Shown here one piece after another: positions 43,805 to 53,227 of a DNA stretch of 64,000 nucleotides. The stretch comes from Rhodospirillales bacterium (GTDB taxonomy: Bacteria > Pseudomonadota > Alphaproteobacteria > Reyranellales > Reyranellaceae). Under the pieces are notes generated by a model that ran no database searches, was not told the DNA's origin, and saw only the letters and a list, made by a program, of their open reading frames with translations. The stretch's first letter is position 1; every line of letters begins with the position of its first letter. The position numbers and the translations under genes are program-made. The stretch covers positions 1,302,001-1,366,000 of the forward strand of contig CP064988.1 in NCBI GenBank assembly GCA_016699855.1. The letters are read 5' to 3'.

Positions 43805-44971
43805 CTATCCGCCATAAGGATGCAGCACGAGATCGCGGGTGACGATGACGCGGACCGGATAGCCGGGCCGGATGGTCAACGTCGGCTGGATGTTGAGATT
43901 GCGGCGAACGACCTGCTGGCCGGCTTGGTTAAGCGTGTCGCCGGTGCCACGGCGCAAGGCGCGGATGATGTCGCTGTCGTTCTGGTCTGATCCAACCTCG
44001 GTGCCGACCGCCAGGATGGTCGAGAGCAACGCTGCCTTGAACAGAGATCCCCAATGATGATCAACCCCGTCCTCGAGCCCAGCTTGCCCCGAGGCGTCTG
44101 CACCGGGCTGGCGCTCGAGCACGATCGAATAGCCATTGGGCAGGATCAGCCGTGTCCAGACCAATAGGAGACGCGACTGCCCGAATGAGACTTGGCTGTT
44201 GTAGACACCAATCAACCGAGCTCCTTGGGGAATCAGCAGCGATCGGCCGGTGGGCGTGTCGTAAACGTTCTCAGTTACCTGAGCGGCAATCTGCCCCGGA
44301 AGGTCGGAGCGTAGACCGGTGATCAGGGCCGCCGAGATGATGGCGCCGGCCTGCAGGACGTAAGGGGACGCCGGTAGCACCAGACGATCGGGACTGGTGG
44401 TGCGACGGTCGACCGGCGCGTTCAGGAACGCAAGCTTCCGATCCTGCCCGTTCTGGATGGAGGCTTCGTCGAGCGACGACGGGGCCCCTCCCCCCGATGC
44501 TCGAGCTGCTGGCCCCGCGGCCGATGCCGCCTGCGGGCGGTTGGTGGTGGCGAACAGGCGGCTGACGCGGGCCGCTTCCGTTTCCTGCGCGCGGCGCTGT
44601 ATCTCGGGATCCGGCATTGATGCAGCAGCTTGACCCTGGGCCGCCACGATCGGCCGCCCGAGATCGCCCGGCAGGGGCGGGCCGAGCGGCAGTGCGTCGC
44701 GCCGAACGCCGACATAGTCGCGGGGTAAAGCGGCAAGTCCATCGGCCACGCTGCGGCGGTCCGTCGTATAGAGCTCCTGGGGCGCGACGCCGCGTAGCCG
44801 ATCACCCTGCAAGGCCCACAGCACAGCCCCGCAAGTCACGATAGCAGCAAGCGCCGTGCCGCCGATCAGGACATTACGCGACAGGCGGGTAACGCGTGGC
44901 CCCTCCGGCCGCAGCCTGAAGGCACGTGCGGGCCCAGGGAGCGAAGAAGCAGACTGCGATTGGTCCGTCAT
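43805..44971 (-). CDS. trbI: conjugal transfer protein TrbI (VirB10-like)
   Basis: 388-residue TrbI, the scaffold linking inner and outer membrane parts of the type IV secretion channel. An N-terminal transmembrane helix (VLIGGTALAAIVTCGAVLWAL at about 34-54), a proline/alanine-rich linker and a C-terminal VirB10 barrel domain (GSLFKAALLSTILAVG) are visible. It begins inside the trbG stop (four-base overlap). Confidence 0.94.
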   Translation of the reverse strand: MTDQSQSASSLPGPARAFRLRPEGPRVTRLSRNVLIGGTALAAIVTCGAVLWALQGDRLRGVAPQELYTTDRRSVADGLAALPRDYVGVRRDALPLGPPLPGDLGRPIVAAQGQAAASMPDPEIQRRAQETEAARVSRLFATTNRPQAASAAGPAARASGGGAPSSLDEASIQNGQDRKLAFLNAPVDRRTTSPDRLVLPASPYVLQAGAIISAALITGLRSDLPGQIAAQVTENVYDTPTGRSLLIPQGARLIGVYNSQVSFGQSRLLLVWTRLILPNGYSIVLERQPGADASGQAGLEDGVDHHWGSLFKAALLSTILAVGTEVGSDQNDSDIIRALRRGTGDTLNQAGQQVVRRNLNIQPTLTIRPGYPVRVIVTRDLVLHPYGG

Positions 44972-45921
44972 CGCGGCCTGCCGTCCGTGCGCACGATCCG
45001 GACTGTCTCCTGGCTCTCGCCGCCGAGCCGCAGCTCAGCCGCGGCGAACAGCCGGTCGACGATCAGAACGTTGCCGAATGTGCGCGAGTTGACGAGTTCC
45101 GGCTTACCGTCGGGACCGACGATGAAGAGCGGCGGCATCTCGCCCTGGACGATGCCCGGCGAGAACTCGATGTAGACCTTGCGGCCGTCGTCATAGGCGT
45201 TGACGGGCCGCCAGGGCGGTAAGTCGCCTTCGATCGCATAGCGGTAACGGCGCAGGGCGATTTCTGGGAGAACTGGCACCGGCGGCAAGGCACGGAGACT
45301 CTTGCCTCGGCTCTCGGGATAGAACCAGGCCACCGAGGGCATGTAGGGCCGGTCGTGTGCACGCAATTCGATCAGATAGGTGCGCCGGTCAGTGTTGACG
45401 ATGAGGTTGGTCTCTATAGCAGGTCGGGTCGGCTTGACCAGGATGTGCACGCGCCGCGTGTCGCCGTTGCCGCTTTCGGTATCGCCAATGATCCAGCGCA
45501 CGGTATCGCCCGCAGCGACCGGCCCCGAGCCGGTGAGCTGCTCGCCCGGCTCGAGGGCGATGTCGGTGACCTGTCCCGGAGCGACGTAGACCTGATAGAG
45601 GCCGCCTGGGCTGTAAGGGAACACCTGCACGGCGTTGAAGTAGCCCTCACGGCGCGGCTCGATGCGCGCGGCGCCATTGGCGGCCTCGACGCGAGCGATC
45701 GGCCCCTTCGCATCTGCCGCGCCCCCGCGTGAGGGTGTCCAGGGCGGCGGAACGTGCAGTGGCCGCGGCTGATGTTCAGCCGGCGCCGATGAGACGGGAA
45801 GCGGCGGCACGTTCTCGTCGTAGCTGATTTGCGGCGGCTTGGTCGATGCGCATCCGGTAGTCGCCAGCAGCGAGAGAAGTAAGGCCGGCCTCATGGCTTG
45901 CCTCTTTCTTACTTGCCTCAT
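44968..45921 (-). CDS. trbG: conjugal transfer protein TrbG (VirB9-like)
   Basis: 317-residue VirB9 homologue forming the outer-membrane ring with TrbI. ATG 45921 overlaps the trbF stop (ATGA) and gives a positively charged signal sequence ending in a lipobox LLATTGC. A later ATG at 45894 is possible. The TrbG/VirB9 segment RPYMPSVAWFYP is present. Confidence 0.92.
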   Translation of the reverse strand: MRQVRKRQAMRPALLLSLLATTGCASTKPPQISYDENVPPLPVSSAPAEHQPRPLHVPPPWTPSRGGAADAKGPIARVEAANGAARIEPRREGYFNAVQVFPYSPGGLYQVYVAPGQVTDIALEPGEQLTGSGPVAAGDTVRWIIGDTESGNGDTRRVHILVKPTRPAIETNLIVNTDRRTYLIELRAHDRPYMPSVAWFYPESRGKSLRALPPVPVLPEIALRRYRYAIEGDLPPWRPVNAYDDGRKVYIEFSPGIVQGEMPPLFIVGPDGKPELVNSRTFGNVLIVDRLFAAAELRLGGESQETVRIVRTDGRPR

Positions 45922-46600
45922 TGTGCGAGCTCCTTCGACCAGTTGATGGCGTTGACGAAGACGCCGAGTGGATTCTTGCGCAGGCGATCGGCATTGCGCG
46001 GCGTCTCGATCACGATGGTGAGGATGGCGGTCCACCGCTCGGTGGCGGCAAGCTGGCCGTTTTCGTATCGGCGCTCGGTCCACGCCACCCGAAAACTTTC
46101 CGGCGACGCCCTGATGACGCTCGAGACCTCGACGGAGATCTGCATCTTGCCCAGCTTGGCGAAGGGGTCGGTGCGGCGCGCATAGTCATTGAGCGCCGCG
46201 GCACCGCGATCGGTGGTGAACTCGTAGGCGCGCAACCAGCCTTGGCGCAGCACGACCGCGTCAGACGGCAGGCCGCGCACATCCTCGATGAAACGCGCCA
46301 GATGGAAGGCGATCTGCGGATCGGTCGGCCGATAGGAAGCGTCGGCCGGCGCGATCGCCTGCGCTGGCCGAGCTTGTCGACCTGGACGACCCAGGGCGTG
46401 ATGGTGCCACGCCCCGCCTGCCAGATGAGGCCAGCGGCGAGACCGGCCGCCAGCACCAGGCAGCCGAACGCCATCAGGCGCCAGTTCTTCGCCTGAACGC
46501 GGGCAGAACCGATCCGGTCATCCCAGACCTGTGCGGCCTTCTGATAGGGCGTTTCAGGTGCGGGTGAGTGGCCGTAGCGCACGGAAGAACGCTTGAACAT
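45918..46600 (-). pseudogene. trbF: trbF (VirB8-like), single-base frameshift
   Basis: The N-terminal part (MFKRSSVRYGHSPAPETPYQKAA..., one transmembrane helix, WVVQVDKLGQ) and the C-terminal part (DVRGLPSDAVVLRQGWLRAYEF ... NAINWSKELAQ) are in different frames. One base, a G on the minus strand, is missing at about 46363/46364; restoring it reads GQAQAIAPADASYRPTDP. Otherwise the gene is complete at about 227 residues. Without correction the secretion channel would lack a VirB8 subunit. Confidence 0.85.
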
Positions 46601-47844
46601 CAACGGTTTCCTTCGGAGAGATCAATGGAGGATCCGCCGCCGCCGTGATCGCCGGAGCGGACGGCGTGGATGGCGGCTGAGGCGCCATGACTGGCGGCCT
46701 GGCTCCGCCGCATGCGCTGCGCCCAGGCGGGCGGTGTGTCGCCCGGTTCCGGCGCGGTGCCAGTGTCTGAACCGCCGGCTGCGGCACGACCGCCCGCTTC
46801 AAAGTTGGTTGCGAGGCTGGAACCAGCCCGACGCAGCGGACTGCCGACAGCAGAGGCTCCAGTCATGGTCACACCGGACAGGCCACCGCCGCGATAGGCG
46901 GCTGTTGCCCCGCCAGCCAGCGCGGCGGAGCCGCGCGCCACACCGGCCGCGGCGCTCGCACCACCTGCGGCGATGGCGCCTGCTGCGACACCAAGGCCGC
47001 CAGCCGCCAAGCCCGTTCCCACGGCGGCGCCGGCGCCGAGCTGCGGCCCGCCCGAGACGATGCCGTTGGCGATGCCCGGTCCGAAGATGCCCAGCCCCAG
47101 CAACGCCAGCGAGGCGAGCACCAGCGCCATGGCATCCTCGATGGAAGGCTGTGCACCGCCTGATCCCGAGGTGAACTGCGAGAACAAGGTCGAGCCGATG
47201 CCGACGATGACAGCCAGCACCAGGACCTTCACGCCCGAGGACACGACGTTGCCCAGCACGCGCTCGGCCAGGAAGGCAGTCTTGGTGAAGAGTCCGAACG
47301 GGATCAGCACGAAGCCGGCAAGGGTCGTCAGCTTGAACTCGATCAGGGTGATGAAGAGCTGGACGGCGAGAATGAAGAAGGCGAGCAGCACCACGACCCA
47401 GGCGAACAGAAGCACCGCGATCTGGATGAAGTTCTCGAAGAAGCTGATGTAGCCCATCAGTCCGGAGATGGAGTCGAGGATGGGCCGTCCGGCATCGAGA
47501 CCGACCTGGGCGACGCGGCCGGGACGCAAAAAGTCCGCCGCCGACAGACCAGTGCCGGAAGCCTTCAGACCCAAACCCGCGAAGCTGTCGAACACGATGC
47601 GGGCGAGGCTGTTCCAGTTGCCAATGAGGTAGGCGAAGGCGCCGATGAACAGAGTCTTCTTGACGAGCCGAGCGATGACATCCTCGTCCCGGCCCCAAGC
47701 CCAGAACAGCGCGGCCAGCGTCAAGTCGATCGCGGCCAGCGTGGCCGCCAGGAAGCCGACTTCGCTGCCCAGCAGCCCGAAGCCGCTGTCTATGTAGCTG
47801 GTAAAGACTTCGAGGAACCGGTCGATGACGCCTGTGCCGCCCAT
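46600..47844 (-). CDS. trbL: conjugal transfer protein TrbL (VirB6-like)
   Basis: 414-residue polytopic membrane protein with five or more hydrophobic helices in the first 260 residues and a Gly/Ala-rich C-terminal tail typical of TrbL. Its stop shares a base with the trbF ATG. The gap to trbJ is only 39 bases, leaving no room for a trbK entry-exclusion gene. Confidence 0.93.
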   Translation of the reverse strand: MGGTGVIDRFLEVFTSYIDSGFGLLGSEVGFLAATLAAIDLTLAALFWAWGRDEDVIARLVKKTLFIGAFAYLIGNWNSLARIVFDSFAGLGLKASGTGLSAADFLRPGRVAQVGLDAGRPILDSISGLMGYISFFENFIQIAVLLFAWVVVLLAFFILAVQLFITLIEFKLTTLAGFVLIPFGLFTKTAFLAERVLGNVVSSGVKVLVLAVIVGIGSTLFSQFTSGSGGAQPSIEDAMALVLASLALLGLGIFGPGIANGIVSGGPQLGAGAAVGTGLAAGGLGVAAGAIAAGGASAAAGVARGSAALAGGATAAYRGGGLSGVTMTGASAVGSPLRRAGSSLATNFEAGGRAAAGGSDTGTAPEPGDTPPAWAQRMRRSQAASHGASAAIHAVRSGDHGGGGSSIDLSEGNR

Positions 47845-47883
47845 CGGCCCTTACCCCGCGTTTCATGCCTGGTTGCAGACAGC

Positions 47884-48621
47884 TCACTCGTGGAACATTC
47901 GGACGATCGAGGGCTGATATCCCTGATTGGGCGCAAGGAAGCGCCGGAGCTGCTCCCTCGCCTGGTCCTGGGCAGCGACGCGCGCGGCCGCCTCGAGACT
48001 CTGGGCCCGGCCCTGCGCGGCAATAGCTGCCGTCAGATCCGCGAGCTGTTGTGCCTGCAGCGCGAGGAGCTGGTTGCCCGCCTGCACCGCCTCCAGCGCC
48101 CCAACCGCGCCCTGGCTCGCGTCGACCAAAGCGGACATCTCGGTGCGATTGGTGTCGAGGTTGCCCACCACCGTCGCCTGGACGCGCAGAGCATCCTGCA
48201 AACCTGCCACCGAGTTCTGCCAACGAGCTTGCGCATTGGCGATCAGCACTTGATCCGACTGGTTCGCCGACGCCGGCGCATAGGTCGTCGAAAAGGCCCG
48301 ATCGATCTGTTGAACGTCGTAGGCGATGTTCTGCGCCTGGCCGAGCAATTGCCGGGTCCGGCCGATGGACTGCTGCAGTTGCTGCAGGGAGGAGTACGGC
48401 AGGCTCGTGAGATGGCGCGCCTGGTTCATCAGCATCTGCGCTTCGTTCTGCAGCGACAGAATCTGATTGTTGACCTGCTGCAGGGTGCGCGCCGCCGTCA
48501 GCAGGTTCTGCGAGTAGTTGCTGGGGTCGAACACCGTCATCTGAGCGACAGCCGGCAGCGCGGTGCCCGCGATGGCGACTGTAGCCGCGAGTGTGACGCC
48601 GAAGCGACGAATGGAAGTCAT
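47884..48621 (-). CDS. trbJ: conjugal transfer protein TrbJ (VirB5-like)
   Basis: 245-residue secreted protein with a signal peptide (MTSIRRFGVTLAATVAIAGTALPAVAQ) and long coiled-coil helices rich in Gln. ATG 48621 overlaps the trbE stop by four bases. VirB5-like proteins contribute to the pilus tip. Confidence 0.93.
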   Translation of the reverse strand: MTSIRRFGVTLAATVAIAGTALPAVAQMTVFDPSNYSQNLLTAARTLQQVNNQILSLQNEAQMLMNQARHLTSLPYSSLQQLQQSIGRTRQLLGQAQNIAYDVQQIDRAFSTTYAPASANQSDQVLIANAQARWQNSVAGLQDALRVQATVVGNLDTNRTEMSALVDASQGAVGALEAVQAGNQLLALQAQQLADLTAAIAAQGRAQSLEAAARVAAQDQAREQLRRFLAPNQGYQPSIVRMFHE

Positions 48622-51054
48622 GACGATTCTCCTGTGTTGAGGTCGGGGATGAAGTCTGCGGCCCAGGCGACGCCGCGAGCTGCAAGCCAGCCGGCAAGGA
48701 AGCCCTCGCGGCCGTGCTCGGCGAGGATGCGTTCGATCAGGGCCTGGTCGGTCTTCGACGAGGCGGCGGTGAGGGCAAGCGCCACCTCGCCGAGCCCGAG
48801 CTCGAACAGGCGGTTGCCGCGGCGGGACTGGCAGTAGTAGTCGCGCTTGGGCATTGCCCGCGCGAGGATCTCGATCTGGCGATCGTTGAGGCCGAAGCGC
48901 CGGTAGATCGCCGTGATCTGCGGCTCGATCGCCCGCTCGTTCGGCAGCAGCAGCCGGGTCGGACAGCTCTCGATGATGGCCGCCGCGATGGCCGAGCGGT
49001 CGATGTCGGAGAGGGACTGCGTGCCGAACACGACGGACGCGTTCTTCTTGCGCAGAGTCTTCAGCCACTCGCGTAGCTGGCCGGCAAAGCCCTCGTCATC
49101 GAGCGCCAGCCAGCCCTCGTCGACGATCAGCAAGGTCGGACGTCCGTCGAACCGGGCTTCCAGGCGATGGAACAGGTAGGCCAGAACGGCTGCGGCGGCG
49201 CCCGTGCCGATCAGGCCCTCGGTCTCAAAGGCTTGTACCGAGCCCTCGCCCAGATGCTCGCGCTCCGCGTCGAGCAGGCGGCCATAGGCGCCGCCGATGC
49301 AGAACGGCCGCAGCGCCTGCTTGAGGTGGTTCGACTGGAGCAGGACGGCAAGACCCGTGATCGTGCGCTCGCCCACGGGGGCGCTGGCAAGCGAGGTCAG
49401 CGCCGTCCACAGGTGCTCCTTCAGCTCCGGCGTGATCGCAATGCCCTCGCGCAGCAGGATGGCGACGATCCAGTCGGCCGCCCAGGCGCGCTCTGGTACC
49501 TGATCGATGCCGGCGAGCGGCTGCAGCGAGACGCTGGCGGCCGCCCCTTCGGTCAGGCCGCCGCCGAGATCGTGCCAGTCGCCGCCCATGGCGAGCGTCG
49601 CCGCGCGGATCGAGCCGCCGAAGTCGAAGGCGAAGACCTGCGATCCCGGATACCGGCGGAACTGCAACGCCATCAGCGCCAGCAGCACCGACTTGCCGGC
49701 ACCGGTCGGCCCGACCACGAGCGTGTGCCCGACGTCGCCAACATGAAGGGAAAACCGGAACGGGGTGGAGCCTTCGGTCTTGCCGTAGAGCAAGGGGGGG
49801 GGCACCGAAGTGCTCATCCCGTTCCGGCCCCGCCCACACCGCCGACAGCGGGATCATGTGGGCGAGATTGAGCGTCGAGATCGGCGGTTGCCGGACGTTG
49901 GCGTAGACATGGCCCGGCAGCGAGCCAAGCCAGGCGTCGACGGCGTTGATCGTCTCGGGCATTGCGGTGAAATCGCGGCCCTGCACCACCTTCTCGACCA
50001 GCCGCAGCTTCTCGGCGGCCAGCTGTGGATCGGCATCCCAGACGGCGATGGTCGCCGTCACATAGGCTTGGCCGGCATGGTCGGCCCCGAGCTCCTGCAG
50101 GGCCATGTCGGCGTCGGCCGCCTTGTTGGCCGCGTCGGTGTCGACCAGCACCGACGCCTCGTTGGTCATCACCTCCTTGAGGATGGCGGCAACTGACTTG
50201 CGCTTGGCAAACCACTGCCGCCGGATCTTGGTCAGCAGCCGGGCCGCGTCGGTCTTGTCCATCAGGATGGCCCGCGTCGACCACCGATAGGCGAAGGCCA
50301 AGCGGTTGAGGTCGTCGAGAAGGCCCGGCGTCGTGACACTCGGAAAGCCGACGATGGTCAGGATGCGCAAATGCTGATCGCCCAGACGTGGCTCCAGGCC
50401 GCCCGTGAGCGGCTGGTCGGCAAGGAGCGCATCGAGATACATCGGTGTCTCGGGCACCCGCACGCGCTGGCTCCGGGTTGAGACGGTCGAGTGGAGATAG
50501 GTCAGAGTCTGCCTGTCATCGAGCCAGGCGCATTCCGGCATGAAGCTTTCGATGAGCTGCAGGACACGGTCGGTGCGATCGATGAAGCCGTGCAGGACCT
50601 CGCGGGGATTGACGCCCTTCCCGCTCCTTCCTTCATAAAGCCAGCGCTCAGCCCGGGCGGTGTCTTCAGCAGGCGGGAGGTAGACGAAGGTGAGGAAGTA
50701 GCTCGATTCGAAGTGGCTGCCCGCCTCCTCGAATCCGGCCTTGCGTTCGGCGTCGACCAGGGCGGATGCGGGATCGGGAAAGCGGTCCGCCGGATAGGCG
50801 CCGACAGCGTGCCGTTGCGCCTCGACGAAGATCGCCCAGCCCGACCCCAGCCGACGGAAGGCACTGTTGAGCCGGCCGGCGACGGCCACCAGTTCGGCCG
50901 GAACCGCCGAGTCGAGATCGGGCCCGCGGAAGCGTGCGGTCCGCTGGAAGCTGCCGTCCTTGTTGAGGACAACGCCCTCCCAGGCCAGCGCAGCCCAGGG
51001 CAGCAAATCAGCAAGCCTCGTCGAGGTTCGGCGATATTCGGCGAGATTCATCAT
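48618..51054 (-). pseudogene. trbE: trbE (VirB4-like ATPase), frameshift at a C9 run
   Basis: Reconstructs to about 811 residues, the normal TrbE size. The N-terminal half (from MNLAEYRRT to VWAGPERDEHFGAPP) and the C-terminal ATPase half (LLYGKTEGSTPFRF, Walker A GPTGAGKS, Walker B LLIVDEGW) lie in different frames. The switch occurs at nine Gs on the plus strand (49794-49802; C9 in the gene); eight would restore the frame. It may be a sequencing error or a slippery phase-variable tract. Confidence 0.87.
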
Positions 51055-51063
51055 GGCGGCCCC

Positions 51064-51345
51064 TCAGACGCTCAGATGACCGGGGATGCGCAGGTGGCGG
51101 CGCACCACGTCGACGAACTGAGGATCGCGCTTGGCCGCCCACACGGCGGCGAGATGGCCGATCACCCAGAAGCCGAGGCCGACCAGCCAGAGGCGCAAGC
51201 CGAGGCCGAGTGCTGCCGCTAAGGTGCCGTTGAGGATGGCGATCGAGCGCGGCGCACCGCCCAGCAGGATCTGCTCGGTGAGCGCCCGGTGTATCGGGAC
51301 GGCATAGCCCGGAACGTCATGCGCGTATTCGGTGAACCCCGCCAT
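51064..51345 (-). CDS. trbD: conjugal transfer protein TrbD (VirB3-like)
   Basis: 93-residue TrbD with a central double hydrophobic segment (IAILNGTLAAALGLGLRLWLVGLGFWVIGHLAAVWA region). It sits between trbC (one-base overlap at 51345) and trbE. Confidence 0.93.
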   Translation of the reverse strand: MAGFTEYAHDVPGYAVPIHRALTEQILLGGAPRSIAILNGTLAAALGLGLRLWLVGLGFWVIGHLAAVWAAKRDPQFVDVVRRHLRIPGHLSV

Positions 51346-51671
51346 CAGACCAGCGCTCCGCCGCCGAAGGAGAAGAACGACAGGAAGAAGCTCGAGGCGG
51401 CGAAGGCGATCGAGATGCCGAACACGATCTGGATCAGCCGGCGGAAGCCACCGGAGGTGTCACCGAAGGCCAGAGTAAGACCGGTGACGATGATGGTGAT
51501 CACGGCGACGATCTTGGCCACCGGGCCTTCGACAGATTGCAGGACCTGCTGCAGAGGCTGCTCCCACGGCATGCTGGAGCCCGCCGCATAGGCCGCCGAC
51601 GAGAAGACCAGCAGCGTCGAGGACAAAGTGGCGGCGGCCAACACGGCGTGCCGTGTCGCAAAGCGGATCAT
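51345..51671 (-). CDS. trbC: conjugal transfer pilin TrbC (VirB2-like)
   Basis: 108-residue prepilin: signal peptide MIRFATRHAVLAAATLSSTLLVFSSAAYA, then two hydrophobic segments (KIVAVITIIVTGLTLAFG and RLIQIVFGISIAFAASSFF). ATG 51671 overlaps the trbB stop by four bases. The TraF peptidase encoded at 59485 would process it. Confidence 0.93.
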   Translation of the reverse strand: MIRFATRHAVLAAATLSSTLLVFSSAAYAAGSSMPWEQPLQQVLQSVEGPVAKIVAVITIIVTGLTLAFGDTSGGFRRLIQIVFGISIAFAASSFFLSFFSFGGGALV

Positions 51672-52642
51672 TGAGATTCTCCTGCGGATGAGAGGGCGTA
51701 GTCGGAGTTGGCATCGAGACCATCGACGCGGGCGAGTTCGGCCAGCCGGCGGGAGACACCCCGGCCCGAGAGGACGGCGATCAGGTCGATGGTCTCGGCG
51801 ATCAAGGCACGCGGCACGGTGACGACGGCTTCCTGGATGAGCTGTTCCAAGCGGCGCAGCGCACCGATGGCTGTGCCGGCGTGGATCGTGCCGATGCCGC
51901 CGGGATGACCGGTGCCCCAGGCCTTGAGGAGATCGAGCGCTTCGGCGCCGCGCACCTCGCCGATCGGGATGCGGTCGGGCCGCAGCCGAAGCGACGACCG
52001 CACCAGCTCGGACAAGGAGGCCACGCCATCCTTGGTGCGCAACGCCACGAGGTTGGGTGCGCGACACTGCAGCTCGCGCGTATCCTCGATCAGCACGACG
52101 CGGTCCGACGTCTTGGCGACTTCGGCGAGCAGCGCGTTGGCGAGAGTGGTCTTGCCGGTCGAGGTTCCGCCCACGACGAGGATGTTGCGGCGCTTCGCGA
52201 CAGCCTCGCGGAGGACCGTCGCCTGGCCGACCGTCATGATGCCGGCCGCGGCATACTCCTCGAGGGTGAAGACGGCGACCGCCGGCTTGCGGATCGCGAA
52301 GGAGGGTGCCGCGACGACGGGCGGCAGCAGTCCCTCGAAGCGCTCTCCCGTCTCGGGCAGCTCCGCCGAGACGCGAGGACTGCGAGGATGAACCTCGGCT
52401 CCGACATGGTGGGCGACCAGCCGCACGATGCGCTCGCCCTCGGCGGGTGAGAGACGCTCCTGTGTCTCGACCAGACCACTCGACAGCCGATCGATCCAGA
52501 GCCGGCCATCGGGATTGAGCATCACCTCCACGACCGATGGATCCTCGAGCCACTCGGCGATGGCCGGTCCCAGGGCGGTGCGCAGCATGCGCGCGCCGCG
52601 CGAGATCACCTCAGCTTGGAAGGAATGGACCGTCATCGTCAC
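51668..52642 (-). CDS. trbB: conjugal transfer ATPase TrbB (VirB11-like)
   Basis: 324-residue VirB11-type hexameric ATPase. Walker A is VGGTSTGKTT near residue 160, the Asp box is IEDTRELQ, Walker B is IPIGEVRGAEA and the His box is GGIGTIHAGT. It is the first gene of the trb block and follows copG by 132 bases, in which no gene was seen. Confidence 0.95.
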   Translation of the reverse strand: MTMTVHSFQAEVISRGARMLRTALGPAIAEWLEDPSVVEVMLNPDGRLWIDRLSSGLVETQERLSPAEGERIVRLVAHHVGAEVHPRSPRVSAELPETGERFEGLLPPVVAAPSFAIRKPAVAVFTLEEYAAAGIMTVGQATVLREAVAKRRNILVVGGTSTGKTTLANALLAEVAKTSDRVVLIEDTRELQCRAPNLVALRTKDGVASLSELVRSSLRLRPDRIPIGEVRGAEALDLLKAWGTGHPGGIGTIHAGTAIGALRRLEQLIQEAVVTVPRALIAETIDLIAVLSGRGVSRRLAELARVDGLDANSDYALSSAGESQ

Positions 52643-52774
52643 CCCGATTGCAGGACCGTGCGAGCAGCGGTCTTGGAATGGGGTCGATTAGAAAAAGGAT
52701 GAAACGGGTCGGCGCAACAAGCTCGATGGGGGCCTAGTGCCCTGGCGTACAAAGGCAGGCGAACGGCGGTCGGC

Positions 52775-53227
52775 TCAGCTCGGCGTGTTTTGCTCGACTG
52801 CTGTTTGCGCCTCCGGCTCGATCTCCTGAGAAATCTCCGCGGCCAGGGTCCGGCCTTTGGCCAGGCGACGGCCCAGCGCATCGACATAGCCTTCGTAGCG
52901 CTCCCGACCTTTTGCCTGGGCAGCCGGTTGCGCAGCGTCTGGCAAAGGCGGCGTCGCGGTCAGCCAGAACCGCACGAACAGCGCCAGCGCCTCGTTGGAA
53001 ATGCTGACGTTGCGCTCCAGACGCTCGACCTGTCGAACGAGCCGATCCAGGCGGCGGCCGAGCGCTCCTTCAAGTCTCTCGGAAGCGTCCGGCGACAAGA
53101 AGGATGTAAGGGCAGTTTCCACGATGTGGGCCTGCGGTACGCGCTTGCGCGAAGCGTAGTCGGCCAGCTTGAGCGCGACATCGGGTGGTAGACGAAATGT
53201 ATGCTTGGTGCGCATCTGTCGACTCAC
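52775..53227 (-). CDS. CopG-family regulator
   Basis: 150-residue protein with a ribbon-helix-helix-like N-terminus (KHTFRLPPDVALKLADYASRKRVPQAHIVETAL) and a coiled segment after it. It regularly sits between traG and trbB in this family and may regulate the trb operon. Its GTG 53227 overlaps the traG stop (GTGA); ATG 53215 is an alternative. Confidence 0.85.
   Translation of the reverse strand: MSRQMRTKHTFRLPPDVALKLADYASRKRVPQAHIVETALTSFLSPDASERLEGALGRRLDRLVRQVERLERNVSISNEALALFVRFWLTATPPLPDAAQPAAQAKGRERYEGYVDALGRRLAKGRTLAAEISQEIEPEAQTAVEQNTPS

Noticed and set aside
46799..48697. Open minus-strand frame of 632 codons
   Set aside because: It is out of frame with trbL and trbJ, low in complexity and has no domain features.
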